The notes: generated by a model not told the origin, from the sequence alone. Counted from the stretch's first letter, positions 35,634 through 49,048 are shown. The stretch is DNA of 64,000 bases from Fibrobacter sp. (GCA_017965445.1 JAGCPZ010000005.1:1-64000), one strand, 5' to 3'. A program made the numbers and translations.

Positions 35634-37706
35634 ATGAAGTTGAATAAAGTATTGCCGATTGCGTTTGGACTTGGCTTTGCCATAAACGCATTTGCAGAAA
35701 ACCCGATTATCCAGACGTACTATTCGCCAGACCCGGCTCCGGTCGTGTTCGGTGATACGGTCTGCGTCTATACCGGTAACGACGAAGGCGGTTCCTTCTT
35801 TACCATGCACGGTTGGCGTGTTTCTTGCACCACCGATATGGTGAACTGGACCGATATGGGTGAGCTCATCCTTTCGAACAAGGACTTTGGCGGCAACGCA
35901 AAAGATAACGGCGACTGGGCCGCTCAAGTCGTCCGTCGTAACGGCAAGTATTACTATTACGTGACCGTTGAATCGACTCGCGGTGGTCGTGCTATTAACG
36001 TTGCCGTGGCCGACAAGCCGCAAGGTCCGTTCAAGGATGCACGTAACGGTCAGCATTTGGCAGGCCCGAACTGGGACTACATCGACCCGACCGTATGGAT
36101 TGACGATGACGGACAAGCTTGGCTCTACTGGGGCAACCCGAAGCTTTACTATGCCAAGCTCAAGGAAAACATGACTGAGTTTGACGGCCAGATTCAGGTT
36201 ACTGACATGAGCCGCGGCTTTTCGCCGAACGGAAACTCTGTCTATACCGAAGGTCCGTGGATTCACAAACGCAACAATAAGTATTACATGATTTACGCTT
36301 CCCATGGCGTTCCCGAAAAGATTTCGTATTCGACGAGTGATTCTCCGACGGGCCCGTGGAAATGGGGTGGCATCATCATGGATCAGGGCAACAACACGGC
36401 GTTCACGAACCACTCCGGTCTTATTGACTTCAAGGGACGCAGCTTCTTCTTCTATCACAACCAGAAGAACGTGAGTGGCGGTGGTTACAGCCGTTCTACT
36501 GCGGTCGAAGAATTTACCTGGAATGCAGACGGCACGATTCCGGCGATTAAATCTACGAATGACGGTGTCAAGAAGCCCATCAAGAATCTCGATCCGTTTG
36601 AACGTGTCGAAGCCGAAACCAAGTCCTGGGTGGGCGGCATCAATGTTGACAAGAGCGGTGGTTACACCATCATCAGGCATGTGGCAAAGCAGGGCGACAA
36701 CGTCTATCTGACCAACATGGGCAACAATTTCTATACGAAGGTTCGCTCTGTGGATATGGGCGATGGCGCTGACAAGATTATTGTTTGTACGAGAGGCAAG
36801 GCTGGAAAAATTGAACTCCACGCCAAGTCTGAAAATGGTGCAACTCTTGCCACTATTAATGTGCCTGCAAGTGACAGCTGGCAAGAAAGTTCGTTTGATT
36901 TGAATGGTGCCGCAGGCGTTGAAGACTTGTTCTTCGTCGTCAAGCAGGGCGGTTTCGATTTTGACTACTGGTACATGGAAAGCGAAAAGTCCGCTGTCCC
37001 GCAGACGCCCTACAAGGGCAAGGCTGCCACAATTCCGGGCAAGGTTGAAGCCGAAAACTACGATGAAGGCGGCCACAACAAGGCGTTCTACGACAATGAC
37101 CGCGATAATCAGGGCAAGGCTTATCGCGAAGACGAAGTCGATATCGTCCAGATTGATTCGGCTGACGCCTCCAAGGGTTACGCTCTTGGCTACACCGAAG
37201 ACGGCGAATGGGTCGAATACACCATCAATAACGAAGCCGCTGCCGAATACACGGTTCAGTTGAACATGGCTACCGCCTCAGAAGACGTGGGTGTCCAGTT
37301 GTTCATTGACGACAAGGAAATCACCGATGTCATCAAGGCCGAAAAGGGCGAAGACTGGTCCACTTATTCGACGGTTACCGCGAAAACAAAGGAAATCGCG
37401 AAGGGTGAACATGTGCTCAGGATGAAGATTGTCGGCAACTTCGTGAACGTTGACTGGATCAAGTTCTGCAAGGACGACAAGTGCGAAGAAGGCGGTGACA
37501 TCTCTTCGATTCGCCATACTCGCATTGATTTCCCGATTGCCGAAAAGTCTTACTCGATCTTTAGCATGACCGGCAAGCATCTTGGTTACGTTGAGGCCAA
37601 GGGCCAGAGCTTGGCGAAGTCCATCCGCTCGGCAGGCTATGTCCCGGGTGTCTATATGGTGCGTAGCGTTGGCCATTCCAAGACATTCCGCGTGCTTGTG
37701 AAGTAA
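35634..37706 (+). CDS. GH43 arabinofuranosidase/xylosidase with two CBM6-type domains and FPm-1
   Basis: 690-residue secreted GH43, distinct from the others here. Signal peptide 1-21. Propeller 24-320 with D33 (YYSPDPAPV), YIDPTVWIDDDG and YTEGPWIHKRNNKYY (general acid Glu). CBM6-like domain about 330-455 starting at FERVEAETKSW, CBM6 about 463-620 of the long type (DIVQIDSADASKGYA), FPm-1 about 625-690. AAGGAG precedes the ATG, 22 bp after the GH141-like stop, with no promoter between: second gene of an operon. Likely exo-acting on arabinoxylan or related side chains. Confidence 0.88.
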   Translation: MKLNKVLPIAFGLGFAINAFAENPIIQTYYSPDPAPVVFGDTVCVYTGNDEGGSFFTMHGWRVSCTTDMVNWTDMGELILSNKDFGGNAKDNGDWAAQVVRRNGKYYYYVTVESTRGGRAINVAVADKPQGPFKDARNGQHLAGPNWDYIDPTVWIDDDGQAWLYWGNPKLYYAKLKENMTEFDGQIQVTDMSRGFSPNGNSVYTEGPWIHKRNNKYYMIYASHGVPEKISYSTSDSPTGPWKWGGIIMDQGNNTAFTNHSGLIDFKGRSFFFYHNQKNVSGGGYSRSTAVEEFTWNADGTIPAIKSTNDGVKKPIKNLDPFERVEAETKSWVGGINVDKSGGYTIIRHVAKQGDNVYLTNMGNNFYTKVRSVDMGDGADKIIVCTRGKAGKIELHAKSENGATLATINVPASDSWQESSFDLNGAAGVEDLFFVVKQGGFDFDYWYMESEKSAVPQTPYKGKAATIPGKVEAENYDEGGHNKAFYDNDRDNQGKAYREDEVDIVQIDSADASKGYALGYTEDGEWVEYTINNEAAAEYTVQLNMATASEDVGVQLFIDDKEITDVIKAEKGEDWSTYSTVTAKTKEIAKGEHVLRMKIVGNFVNVDWIKFCKDDKCEEGGDISSIRHTRIDFPIAEKSYSIFSMTGKHLGYVEAKGQSLAKSIRSAGYVPGVYMVRSVGHSKTFRVLVK

Positions 37707-37735
37707 AACGTTATCCTGAACGGATTAAATTGTCG

Positions 37736-37767
37736 CCCCGATCACAGCAGATCGGGGTCTTTTTTTC
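37736..37767 (+). terminator. Rho-independent terminator
   Basis: CCCCGAT/ATCGGGG stem and T7 tail, ending the GH141-like/GH43 operon. Confidence 0.85.
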
Positions 37768-37832
37768 TATATTCCTACAAATGAGGGGGGATTGGGCCTT
37801 CTGTTGTCCAATTCCTTGTGTAGGAGGAGTGC

Positions 37833-39827
37833 GTGGAAAAACAAGTTCTTTTAGGAATATTCGTATGGCTTTTCGCCGTAGGAATTGTTTCTGCGCAATC
37901 CGGTTCAGAAGATTCTTCTGGATTGGAACCTCCGCGTGCAGTTGTCAGCCTTTCGAAACATGGTGAACCGGTAGAACTCACCTGTGATGTACCCCTAGAA
38001 GGGGAAGTGTCGTATCAGTGGTATAAAAGCACCTCTAATTCCGTTAGATCGGGTATAGCTATTGAGGGTGAAACTTCCCGACATTTTATGTCAGCATCTT
38101 TCCCGAATAAGGGCGTCCGATTCTATTTCTGTATAGCGACGTCTTCTGAAGGAATAAGTGAGCCTTCGGATATTTTTGTTGTTGCATATACGGGCTTGCC
38201 TATAGTAAAAATCAATACTGTTGATGGCGAAGAACCTACTGCCGAATATGCCTACGCGCCCAATAAAGTTTATGGTCGTGGGATTACCAATGCGACGAAG
38301 GTCCCTGCGTCAATGCAAATCATCGATACTAGTGGTAATGTTGTCTATGAGAGCGGTGACTATAAAAAAGATGCCAGCGGGCTTACGATAAAGCTTCGCG
38401 GTAACACGAGTGTCGATTTGGATGGAAAATCTTCGTATAAACTAAAATTACAGAAAAAGGCCGATTTGCTCGCTCCGTTGATTTCGCGCAGCGGAAAATC
38501 TTTTCGGGACAAGGAATGGATTCTACACAAGGACGCAACAACGCTCAATACAGTCATAGGCTTCTGGGTTTGCGATATTGCCGGCGTGCCTTGGACTCCC
38601 AAGTATAGCTTTGTCAATGTCGTCATCAATAACGATTATCGCGGTTTGTTCCTGCTTATGGAATCTGTAAATCGTAACGAGTCCAGAGTTGATGTGTCCA
38701 AGGATGGGTATATCATCGAACGCGATGCGTACTGGTGGAATGAAGATGTAATGTTTGAAACTTCGGGTTACAATCAAAAATATACTTTTAAGTACCCCGA
38801 TGACGACAAGATTTCGATAGACCAAATTTTCTATATAAAAAATTATGTCGATGTGTTAGAGTGGCATGTCGGCTACGGTGCGTATGACAACTACATTGAT
38901 GTCAAGAGCTTTGCACGATGGCTTTTGGTGCACGACTTTTTGGGAACGCTGGATGCGGCAGGCTCGAATATATTCATGTCGAAATATGATACAACGAAAA
39001 CATCAAAACTCCAGATGCTGACAAATTGGGATTTTGATACGAATTATATGCGAGAGGGAAAGTGGTCGATTCAGCACGACGAAAACCGTATGTATGCGGC
39101 CTCGATGTTCAAAAGTGCTAATAAGAGCTTTGCAAAATCGTACAAAGCCTTATACGATAGCGTCGCTCCGATTCTTTGGAAAAATCTAAAAAAGAAATTG
39201 AACGGCTTGAATAATGCTTTAGGTGGGCAGATTGTTAACGCTCGTTATTGTGACCTTGTGCGATGGGGGCTGCTAAGTTACAATCCTGTGAAGTATGATT
39301 CTATTGTTGCCCAAAAATGGTTTACGTCCCGTGAAGCGTGGCTTAAAAAAATGATGGAAAAAACTCGTACGGTTTCGTTTGCGCTAGAGGGGGGGCAATT
39401 TGAAAATAAAAAGGCGATACCCGAATCAATCAAGTTTTTAGACCGTATTGAAATTCCTCAGCCTCAAAAGCAAGGGTATGTTTTTTCGGGTTGGACGAGT
39501 AAATCTGATACAGTTCCTCAAAAAAATATTGTGCTGTATGGCTATAACGTGACCGAAGATGTCCAATTGACGGCTCATTGGTCTTTGAGTATTCGGCCTA
39601 TTAAAAAAATTGAAGACATGTCGTTAAAAAAAGACGATCTCGTGGATATGGAAAGCTTTTCTGTTGATGTCTTCAGTGCATTAGGCTCGTTTTTAGGGCG
39701 CATCTCGTTATCTAATACTGACATGCAGCTTATTTTGAGGACGCTTAGGAAAGCTGGGTTCGCAACAGGTGTGTATATTCTTCGTAGCAAAGAATTGCAC
39801 ATGACCCATCGTGTGCAGATGAGATGA
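37833..39827 (+). CDS. CotH-kinase-like surface protein with Ig-like and Listeria-Bacteroides repeat domains
   Basis: 664-residue exported protein. GTG start supported by AGGAGG. Signal peptide 1-22. Ig-like domain about 32-120 (VELTCDV…YQWYKS). CotH kinase-like domain about 125-510 with KLRGNTS, YKLKLQKKA, WILHKDATTLN, NDYRGLFLLMESV, YIIERDAYWW and NWDFDTNY; CotH proteins are atypical protein kinases and occur fused to dockerins in cellulosomal bacteria. An InlB-type repeat (GYVFSGWTSKSD…LTAHWS, about 540-590) and an FPm-1-like tail (600-664) follow. AT-rich codon use sets it apart. It may phosphorylate or assist secreted glycosidases; this is inference. Confidence 0.8.
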   Translation: MEKQVLLGIFVWLFAVGIVSAQSGSEDSSGLEPPRAVVSLSKHGEPVELTCDVPLEGEVSYQWYKSTSNSVRSGIAIEGETSRHFMSASFPNKGVRFYFCIATSSEGISEPSDIFVVAYTGLPIVKINTVDGEEPTAEYAYAPNKVYGRGITNATKVPASMQIIDTSGNVVYESGDYKKDASGLTIKLRGNTSVDLDGKSSYKLKLQKKADLLAPLISRSGKSFRDKEWILHKDATTLNTVIGFWVCDIAGVPWTPKYSFVNVVINNDYRGLFLLMESVNRNESRVDVSKDGYIIERDAYWWNEDVMFETSGYNQKYTFKYPDDDKISIDQIFYIKNYVDVLEWHVGYGAYDNYIDVKSFARWLLVHDFLGTLDAAGSNIFMSKYDTTKTSKLQMLTNWDFDTNYMREGKWSIQHDENRMYAASMFKSANKSFAKSYKALYDSVAPILWKNLKKKLNGLNNALGGQIVNARYCDLVRWGLLSYNPVKYDSIVAQKWFTSREAWLKKMMEKTRTVSFALEGGQFENKKAIPESIKFLDRIEIPQPQKQGYVFSGWTSKSDTVPQKNIVLYGYNVTEDVQLTAHWSLSIRPIKKIEDMSLKKDDLVDMESFSVDVFSALGSFLGRISLSNTDMQLILRTLRKAGFATGVYILRSKELHMTHRVQMR

Positions 39828-39905
39828 CGCGATGATTCGCTGAAAAACACCCAATCCCCAATATTCCAAATTGCAGTAATTAAAGTCTTTGTAGGCGTTT
39901 GACCT

Positions 39906-43487
<3,582 letters not shown>

Positions 43488-43560
43488 CGAGCCATGAGCT
43501 GTGAGGTCGGCACCTTGTGCCTTTGAGGTATGAGGTGCTGAACGATAAGCAGTAAGCATT

Positions 43561-43790
43561 TGTCATGCCGGACTCCGTTCCGGCATCACCTTATGCGTCG
43601 TCATCCTGAGTAGTGAGAAGCCGCGAAGGATCCAGAGAACCTTTTGTTACACATTCAACCCCGGCCACGGTGCCGGGGTATTTTTTTTGCACACGTCATC
43701 CTGAGCGCAGCCGAAGGATCCATAATTTCTAGCATGTCACCCCGGCCAGAGCCTGTCCCGCACTAGTTACGGGATGCCGGGGTCTGTTTT
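43561..43790. repeat. Cluster of interspersed and REP-like repeats
   Basis: GTCATGCCGGACTCCGTTCCGGCAT, GTCATCCTGA…GAAGGATCC copies at 43600-43633 and 43695-43721, CCCCGGCCACGGTGCCGGGG and a longer CCCCGGCC…GGGATGCCGGGG unit. Confidence 0.65.
43659..43690 (+). terminator. REP-like palindrome with T-run
   Basis: CCCCGGCCACGGTGCCGGGG then TATTTTTTTT; probable terminator of the GH2 gene. Confidence 0.65.
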
Positions 43791-43818
43791 TAATTTCTTT
43801 TTCTTTTATTAGCAAGTA

Positions 43819-43890
43819 TTGATAAAAAATCAATAAGAAGAATTCCAAACCTATATGAAAACCCCTCTCCGAGGGGTATTTTTTATATGG
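43819..43890 (+). promoter_or_regulatory. Bipartite hemicellulase promoter, site H
   Basis: TTGAT-AAAAA-ATCAA at 43819-43833, a perfect dyad. GTATTTTTTATATGG box with TA at 43877 (spacing 44). GH95 start lies further away than usual (167 bp) because of an inserted repeat fragment near 43914. Confidence 0.65.
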
Positions 43891-43999
43891 GATAAATCAC
43901 ATTTTTTTCACTCGTCATCCTAACCCTGAAATGCATAGCGTGATAGGGGATAGATTCAGTGGATTTTAAAGATGTTGTTTGTGGGCTATGGAGGATACT

Positions 44000-46900
44000 A
44001 TGTTTAGAACAAAAAAATCTGTTGCAGGTCGCATTTTTAGCTCTGCAGCGGTGGTGTGTGCCATCGGTTTTTCGAGTGCGCTAGCGACAACGGATAATCC
44101 GCTTACGTTATGGTACAATGGCGACGCCGGTACCGAATTTACGAACGCGCTCCCGATTGGTAACGGTTACATGGGTGGCCTTATCTATGGTGGCGTCACC
44201 AAGGATTACATTGGCCTTAACGAAAGTACCGTTTGGTCGGGCGGCCCGGGCGATAACAACAAGCAGGGCGCTGCAAACCATCTGAAAGATGCCCGTGACG
44301 CCATGTTCCGTGGTGATTACAGAACCGCAGAATCTATCGTGAACCAGTACATGATTGGCCCTGGTCCTGCAAGTTTCCAGCCGGTTGGCGATCTCGTGAT
44401 TACAACGTCCCATAACGGGGCGACGAATTATCGCCGTGAACTCGACCTCAAAACCGCTATTGCAAAGACAACTTATACACATAGCGGTGTCAAACATACC
44501 CGTGAATATTTTGCAAGTTATCCTGACCATGTGATTGTCGTTCATTTATCTGCTGACAAGAGTGGCTCGGTAAGCTTTGGCGCGACCATGACGACCCCGC
44601 ACCGCACGAATCGCATGTCGTCCAGCGGCAATACGCTCATTTACGATGTGACCGTCAACTCCATCAAGTTCCAGAATCGCTTGAACGTGATTGCCGATGG
44701 CGGCACGGTTTCTGTTTCGAACGGGAATATCAACGTGCAGGGTGCGAACAGCGCAACACTTATCCTCACGACAGCGACGAACTTCAAATCGTATAATGAC
44801 GTGAGCGGTGATCCGGGTGCCATTGCCGAAGGCATCATGGCGAAAGTGGCGAAAAAGTCCTATGAAGATATTTTGAAAGACCACTTGAAGGATTACCAGA
44901 CCATTTTCAACCGCGTTAAATTGGACCTTGGTGCGGCTCATTCCAGCGCTGGCGACATCACATCCACCCGCGTGAAAAACTTCAATTCCACAAACGACCC
45001 CTCTCTCGTGGAACTCCATTATCAGTATGGCCGTTACTTGCTCATCGCAAGTTCTCGTAAGGGTGGCCAGCCTGCCAACTTGCAGGGCATCTGGAACAAG
45101 GACACGAACCCGATTTGGGGCAGCAAATATACCACCAACATCAACCTTGAAATGAACTACTGGCCGGCAGAATCCGGTAACCTCGAAGAATGCGTATGGC
45201 CGCTCATTGACAAAATCAAATCCATGGTGCCGCAGGGCGAAAAGACCGCCAAGGTGCACTGGGGCGTAAACGAAGGCTGGGTGGAACACCACAATACCGA
45301 CCTTTGGAACCGTTCTGCTCCGATTGACGGAGCTTGGGGCCTTTGGCCGTCTGGCGCTGGTTGGCTCAGCACGCATCTTTGGGAACATTTCCTCTACAAC
45401 CCGACGGACAAGGAATACCTCAAGGATGTTTATCCGACGATGAAGGGGGCTGCGCTCTTCTTTGTGAATAGCCTTGTGGAAGAACCGACTACGGGGAACA
45501 AGTATTTGGTGACCGCTCCGAGCGATTCTCCGGAAAACGACCATGGTGGAATTAACGTTTGCTTTGGCCCGACGATGGACAATCAGATTATCCGCGATGT
45601 GCTGAATTACACGATTGAAGCGTCCAAGATTCTCGGCGTCGATGAAGATGTTCGCGCCAAGATGGAAGCGACTGTCAAGCGCCTTCCGCCGACAAAGACC
45701 GGTAAGTATGGACAAATTACCGAATGGCTCCAGGATTGGGACGATCCGAACAACAAGAACCGTCACATTTCTCATTTGTACGGCCTTTTCCCGAGTGCAC
45801 AGATTACGCCGGAAGAAACTCCGGACTTGATTAAGGGCGCTGGCGTTACGCTGCAGCAGCGCGGCGACGATGCTACCGGTTGGTCTTTGGCTTGGAAAAT
45901 CAATTTCTGGGCCCGTATGCACGATGGTGACCATGCCTACAAAATGATCCGCATGTTGCTTACGCCGAGCAAGACTTACAACAACTTGTTCGATGCCCAT
46001 CCGCCGTTCCAGATTGACGGTAACTTCGGTGCTGTTTCCGGCGTGAACGAAATGCTTGTCCAGAGCCATAACAACAGAATCAACTTGCTGCCGGCTCTCC
46101 CGTCGCAGTGGAAGGACGGCTCTGTCAAGGGCATCCGCGCCCGCGGTGGCTTTGAAATTGATTCCATGGCATGGAAGGGCGGCAAGCTCACTTACGTTGC
46201 CATCAAGTCCCTCGTAGGCAGCACGCTGAACGTTACCTCGGGTACGAACAAGTTCTCTACCGCAACGGTGGCGGGCAAGACCTATGAATTCGATGGTAAT
46301 CTGAAAGTGACGAACGCTCCGTTTGAACCGCTGGAAATGCCGGGCAAGATTGAAGCCGAAAACTATGTGGCTATGGACGGCGTGCAGATTGAAGAAGATT
46401 CTCTTGGCACTCCGAACATCGGCTGGATTAATGACGGCGACTGGACTCAGTATTACGTGAACATTTCGACGGCGGGAGCCTATGTCTTGACGGGCCGCGT
46501 CGCAACGGGTTCCGAAAAGGAAAGTGTTATCACCGTCACTGATTCCGCTGGCAAAATTCTCGGAACGCTCAGTGTCGATCCTGCAAAGTCCAAAGGTTGG
46601 AACGACTGGTACGAAGCTACGGCGAAGGTGACGCTCCCGGCAGGTAAGCAAAAACTCACGTTCACGTATTCCGGCGAAGACACGTATCTTGCGAACGTTG
46701 ACTGGTTCAGTCTAGCATCAGATGCTATGACCATTGCAATACCCGAAATTCGCATGAGCTCGCTCTCCGTAAGCCGCATCCCGTATTCGAATGCGTCTAT
46801 TGCGCTGATGGTGACTGCTCCTGCAGCTAAAGAGTTTGTGGTTCACCTCGTTAGCGCTGACGGCAAGTTTATCGGCTCGCAACGCGGTCATGGCGAAGGT

Positions 46901-47002
46901 CTCGCTGAATTCGGCAGGTCGGCTCCGCTTGCACCGGGCATGTACTTTGCCATCGTCAAGAGCGGCTCCCAGCAAAAGACGCTGAAACTCTCCGTCCGCT
47001 AA
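44000..47002 (+). CDS. GH95 alpha-L-fucosidase/galactosidase with CBM6-like domain and sorting tail
   Basis: 1000-residue secreted GH95. Signal peptide to about 28. N-terminal beta-sandwich (LWYNGDAGTEFTNALPIGNGYMGG), alpha/alpha barrel with NLQGIWN, TTNINLEMNYWPAES and PFQIDGNFG motifs, to about 770. GH95 members remove alpha-1,2-fucose or alpha-L-galactose, as on xyloglucan. CBM6/35-like domain about 775-910 (MPGKIEAENYVAMDG). The C-terminal 70 residues (FVVHLVSADGKFIG…GMYFAIVKSG) are a short type-A sorting domain rather than FPm-1. ATG at 44000 follows GGAGG. Together with GH2 and GH27 it indicates attack on decorated side chains. Confidence 0.88.
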   Translation: MFRTKKSVAGRIFSSAAVVCAIGFSSALATTDNPLTLWYNGDAGTEFTNALPIGNGYMGGLIYGGVTKDYIGLNESTVWSGGPGDNNKQGAANHLKDARDAMFRGDYRTAESIVNQYMIGPGPASFQPVGDLVITTSHNGATNYRRELDLKTAIAKTTYTHSGVKHTREYFASYPDHVIVVHLSADKSGSVSFGATMTTPHRTNRMSSSGNTLIYDVTVNSIKFQNRLNVIADGGTVSVSNGNINVQGANSATLILTTATNFKSYNDVSGDPGAIAEGIMAKVAKKSYEDILKDHLKDYQTIFNRVKLDLGAAHSSAGDITSTRVKNFNSTNDPSLVELHYQYGRYLLIASSRKGGQPANLQGIWNKDTNPIWGSKYTTNINLEMNYWPAESGNLEECVWPLIDKIKSMVPQGEKTAKVHWGVNEGWVEHHNTDLWNRSAPIDGAWGLWPSGAGWLSTHLWEHFLYNPTDKEYLKDVYPTMKGAALFFVNSLVEEPTTGNKYLVTAPSDSPENDHGGINVCFGPTMDNQIIRDVLNYTIEASKILGVDEDVRAKMEATVKRLPPTKTGKYGQITEWLQDWDDPNNKNRHISHLYGLFPSAQITPEETPDLIKGAGVTLQQRGDDATGWSLAWKINFWARMHDGDHAYKMIRMLLTPSKTYNNLFDAHPPFQIDGNFGAVSGVNEMLVQSHNNRINLLPALPSQWKDGSVKGIRARGGFEIDSMAWKGGKLTYVAIKSLVGSTLNVTSGTNKFSTATVAGKTYEFDGNLKVTNAPFEPLEMPGKIEAENYVAMDGVQIEEDSLGTPNIGWINDGDWTQYYVNISTAGAYVLTGRVATGSEKESVITVTDSAGKILGTLSVDPAKSKGWNDWYEATAKVTLPAGKQKLTFTYSGEDTYLANVDWFSLASDAMTIAIPEIRMSSLSVSRIPYSNASIALMVTAPAAKEFVVHLVSADGKFIGSQRGHGEGLAEFGRSAPLAPGMYFAIVKSGSQQKTLKLSVR

Positions 47003-47100
47003 CCGCGCGTGTCTCCCGGATGCCTCTCATGTCATCCCGGCCTTGTGCCGGGATCGGCTTACACGGCTCTAATTACTTAAAAATTTCCTCCTCTCACTCT

Positions 47101-47133
47101 AAGCCCAGGACTCTCGCAGTCTTGGGCTTTTTG
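47101..47133 (+). terminator. Rho-independent terminator
   Basis: AAGCCCAGGACT/AGTCTTGGGCTT stem, T-rich tail. A GTCATCCCGGCCTTGTGCCGGGAT REP-like unit lies at 47031. Confidence 0.8.
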
Positions 47134-47146
47134 CTTTATATCTCCT

Positions 47147-47213
47147 TTGATAAATTGACAAAAGAACTTTAATTACTGCACGTTTTTTTTTGTGAACTCG
47201 ATAATATCTTTAT
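47147..47213 (+). promoter_or_regulatory. Bipartite hemicellulase promoter, site I
   Basis: TTGAT-AAATT-GACAA at 47147-47161 (one mismatch in the right half); ATATCTTTATATCAGG box with TA at 47205 (spacing 44). GH5 start 78 bp downstream. Confidence 0.55.
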
Positions 47214-47239
47214 ATCAGGGTTAAAAAAGGAGCGAGGCT

Positions 47240-48895
47240 ATGATTAATTTTAGAGTTCTCATTTTAGTATTCATTCTCTCTGCAAACTTGTTTGCAATCA
47301 CCAATCAGTTCCGCGGCGTAAACTGGGCCGATAAGCGCGACAACTTCGTCTCGGGCGTTCTTGTGCTTTCGGGCATGAGTCTTTCGGACACTTACGAGTC
47401 TGCGCATGCCACTGCTGACCGCATCATGTCGCAATTCCAGGAAGTGCTTGGCATAAACAGCGTTCGTTTGCCTGTAAACGAACCTACCGTCCTCACTTTC
47501 TTGAATTCTTATTCCGGCATTATCGACGCGGCTCTCGAACACGGTCGCGTGGTTCTGTGCTACTGGGGCCCCGCTCAGCCTGCGGGACCCAAGAACATGA
47601 ACGACTGGTGGAAAATGTGGGAAACTCTCGTCAAGAAATACAGCGACCACCCGAACGCCTATTTCGAGATTTTCAACGAACCGCACATGTACAACAAGAC
47701 CGAACTGCGTAATCTATATGCAGATTGGCTCAAGAGATTCCCGGATGTTCCACGCGACCATATTCTCCTTGATGGCTCGGGTCTTGCATGGAACGTTCCG
47801 GACATTGCCGATGATTCGCGTTTCGAGGGCTGCCTCTTTGCTGTTCACGAATACACGTTCTGGAACATGAGTATTACTACCGAACAAGGCTGGAAGGGGA
47901 GTTTCGCTGGCAAGGTGGGCAAATATATCGAACGTACTGTTTGCACGGAATGGGGCGGCGCAATGAGTCCCGGCGAAAAGAACGGCGTGCATTACGACTA
48001 CATGGATTATAATAAGCCGCCTAACAACTATTTCACGGCTTATATTCGCGGCATGTCGGAGCAATTGCGTGATTGGCAGATGGGTAGTTTCTACTGGCCG
48101 GGGCTGCGCGATGGTGACTGGTACAGCATGACTAAGCGCGATGGCGAAGGTACAAACACCAAGCTCGTAATCGTGAACCAGTCTGGTGTCGATCGCATGC
48201 AGCTTTCGTGGTCGGATACGGTCGAAACGAACCCTCCCAAACAGGATCCCTTTGGCAAAATCGGCGAGGATGGCGTTGCTGTCGTTGGCACGGCTGCAAC
48301 TATCCCCGGAAAAATCGAAGCCGAAAATTATGACATCGGTGGCAACCGCGTCTCGTTCTACGACAAATCTACGGGTAACGAAGGCGGCTTCTACCGCAAG
48401 GATGCCGTGGATATCGTCGCTTTAGATTCCGCCAACCTCTCAAAAGGATATGCTATCGGTCACACGAATGCTGGCGAATGGCTCGAATACACGGTCAATG
48501 TGGCAAAGGCTGCGACCTATTCTGTCGGGGTGCAAATGGCGACCGCCTCGGAGAATGCCGGTGTGCAGTTATTCATTGACGACAAGGCTGTTTCCGATAC
48601 CATTATCGCCACGCAGGGCGAGGACTGGTCGAGTTACAGTGCTGTCCAGGCTAAGGTGGGCGAGCTTTCCGCTGGCGAACATGTGCTTAAAATGCTCATT
48701 GTCGGGAACTACGTGAACATCGACTGGCTCGAATTCTGTGAGGGCGACAAGTGCGAACAGACCACAGGGCTCCATGCGACACGCGTTATGCCCACTACGG
48801 CGCCCGCTGCGGCACGCCTGCGTGTCAAAGGCAACAAGCTCTTTGTCGAGAAAAACGGTCTCCGCTTCGATCTCACCGGTCATCGCATCAAATAG
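47240..48895 (+). CDS. GH5 endoglycanase with CBM6 and short sorting tail
   Basis: 551-residue secreted GH5. Signal peptide 1-19. Catalytic barrel 20-345: RGVNWADK, NSVRLPVNEP, acid/base E147 in FEIFNEPHM and nucleophile E237 in CTEWGG. CBM6 about 353-505, long type (DIVALDSANLSKGYA), close to that of the GH43 genes at 24336 and 35634. The C-terminus is a short LRVKGNKLFVEKNG…LTGHRIK tail, not FPm-1. AAGGAGCGAGG precedes the ATG. GH5 covers cellulases, mannanases and xylanases; the subfamily cannot be fixed here. Confidence 0.85.
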   Translation: MINFRVLILVFILSANLFAITNQFRGVNWADKRDNFVSGVLVLSGMSLSDTYESAHATADRIMSQFQEVLGINSVRLPVNEPTVLTFLNSYSGIIDAALEHGRVVLCYWGPAQPAGPKNMNDWWKMWETLVKKYSDHPNAYFEIFNEPHMYNKTELRNLYADWLKRFPDVPRDHILLDGSGLAWNVPDIADDSRFEGCLFAVHEYTFWNMSITTEQGWKGSFAGKVGKYIERTVCTEWGGAMSPGEKNGVHYDYMDYNKPPNNYFTAYIRGMSEQLRDWQMGSFYWPGLRDGDWYSMTKRDGEGTNTKLVIVNQSGVDRMQLSWSDTVETNPPKQDPFGKIGEDGVAVVGTAATIPGKIEAENYDIGGNRVSFYDKSTGNEGGFYRKDAVDIVALDSANLSKGYAIGHTNAGEWLEYTVNVAKAATYSVGVQMATASENAGVQLFIDDKAVSDTIIATQGEDWSSYSAVQAKVGELSAGEHVLKMLIVGNYVNIDWLEFCEGDKCEQTTGLHATRVMPTTAPAAARLRVKGNKLFVEKNGLRFDLTGHRIK

Positions 48896-48922
48896 CGCTT
48901 TATAGTCATCAGTGTCTGTCAT

Positions 48923-48955
48923 GCCCGTCCCAGAACAAGTCCGGGACGGGTATTT
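48923..48955 (+). terminator. REP-like hairpin after GH5
   Basis: GCCCGTCCC/GGGACGGGT stem, TATTTCC tail, preceded by GTCAT. Confidence 0.6.
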
Positions 48956-48976
48956 CCATTTGTGAATATTCCATTA

Positions 48977-49048
48977 TGGACTTTTTATCAATAATATGTA
49001 TTTGTTTTTTTTAACCACATTCTCAAAAAGAGGATATGTTTAAAATGG
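48977..49048 (+). promoter_or_regulatory. Bipartite hemicellulase promoter, site J
   Basis: TGGAC-TTTTT-ATCAA at 48977-48991; ATATGTTTAAAATGG box at 49034-49048 (TA at 49035, spacing 44). GH10 start 91 bp after the repeat. Confidence 0.7.

Larger units (their letters stand above)
43488..43999. other. Intergenic region between GH2 and GH95
   Basis: 512 bp without a gene: repeat cluster 43561-43790, promoter site H at 43819-43890, and a partial GTCATCCTAACCCTGA repeat at 43914. Confidence 0.55.

Noticed and set aside
43862..43885. Hairpin CCCCTCTCCGAGGGG plus T-run in front of GH95 as an attenuator
   Set aside because: The T-rich part coincides with the TAnnTTT box at exactly 44 bp after repeat H, so it is more likely upstream of or at the transcription start than in a leader.
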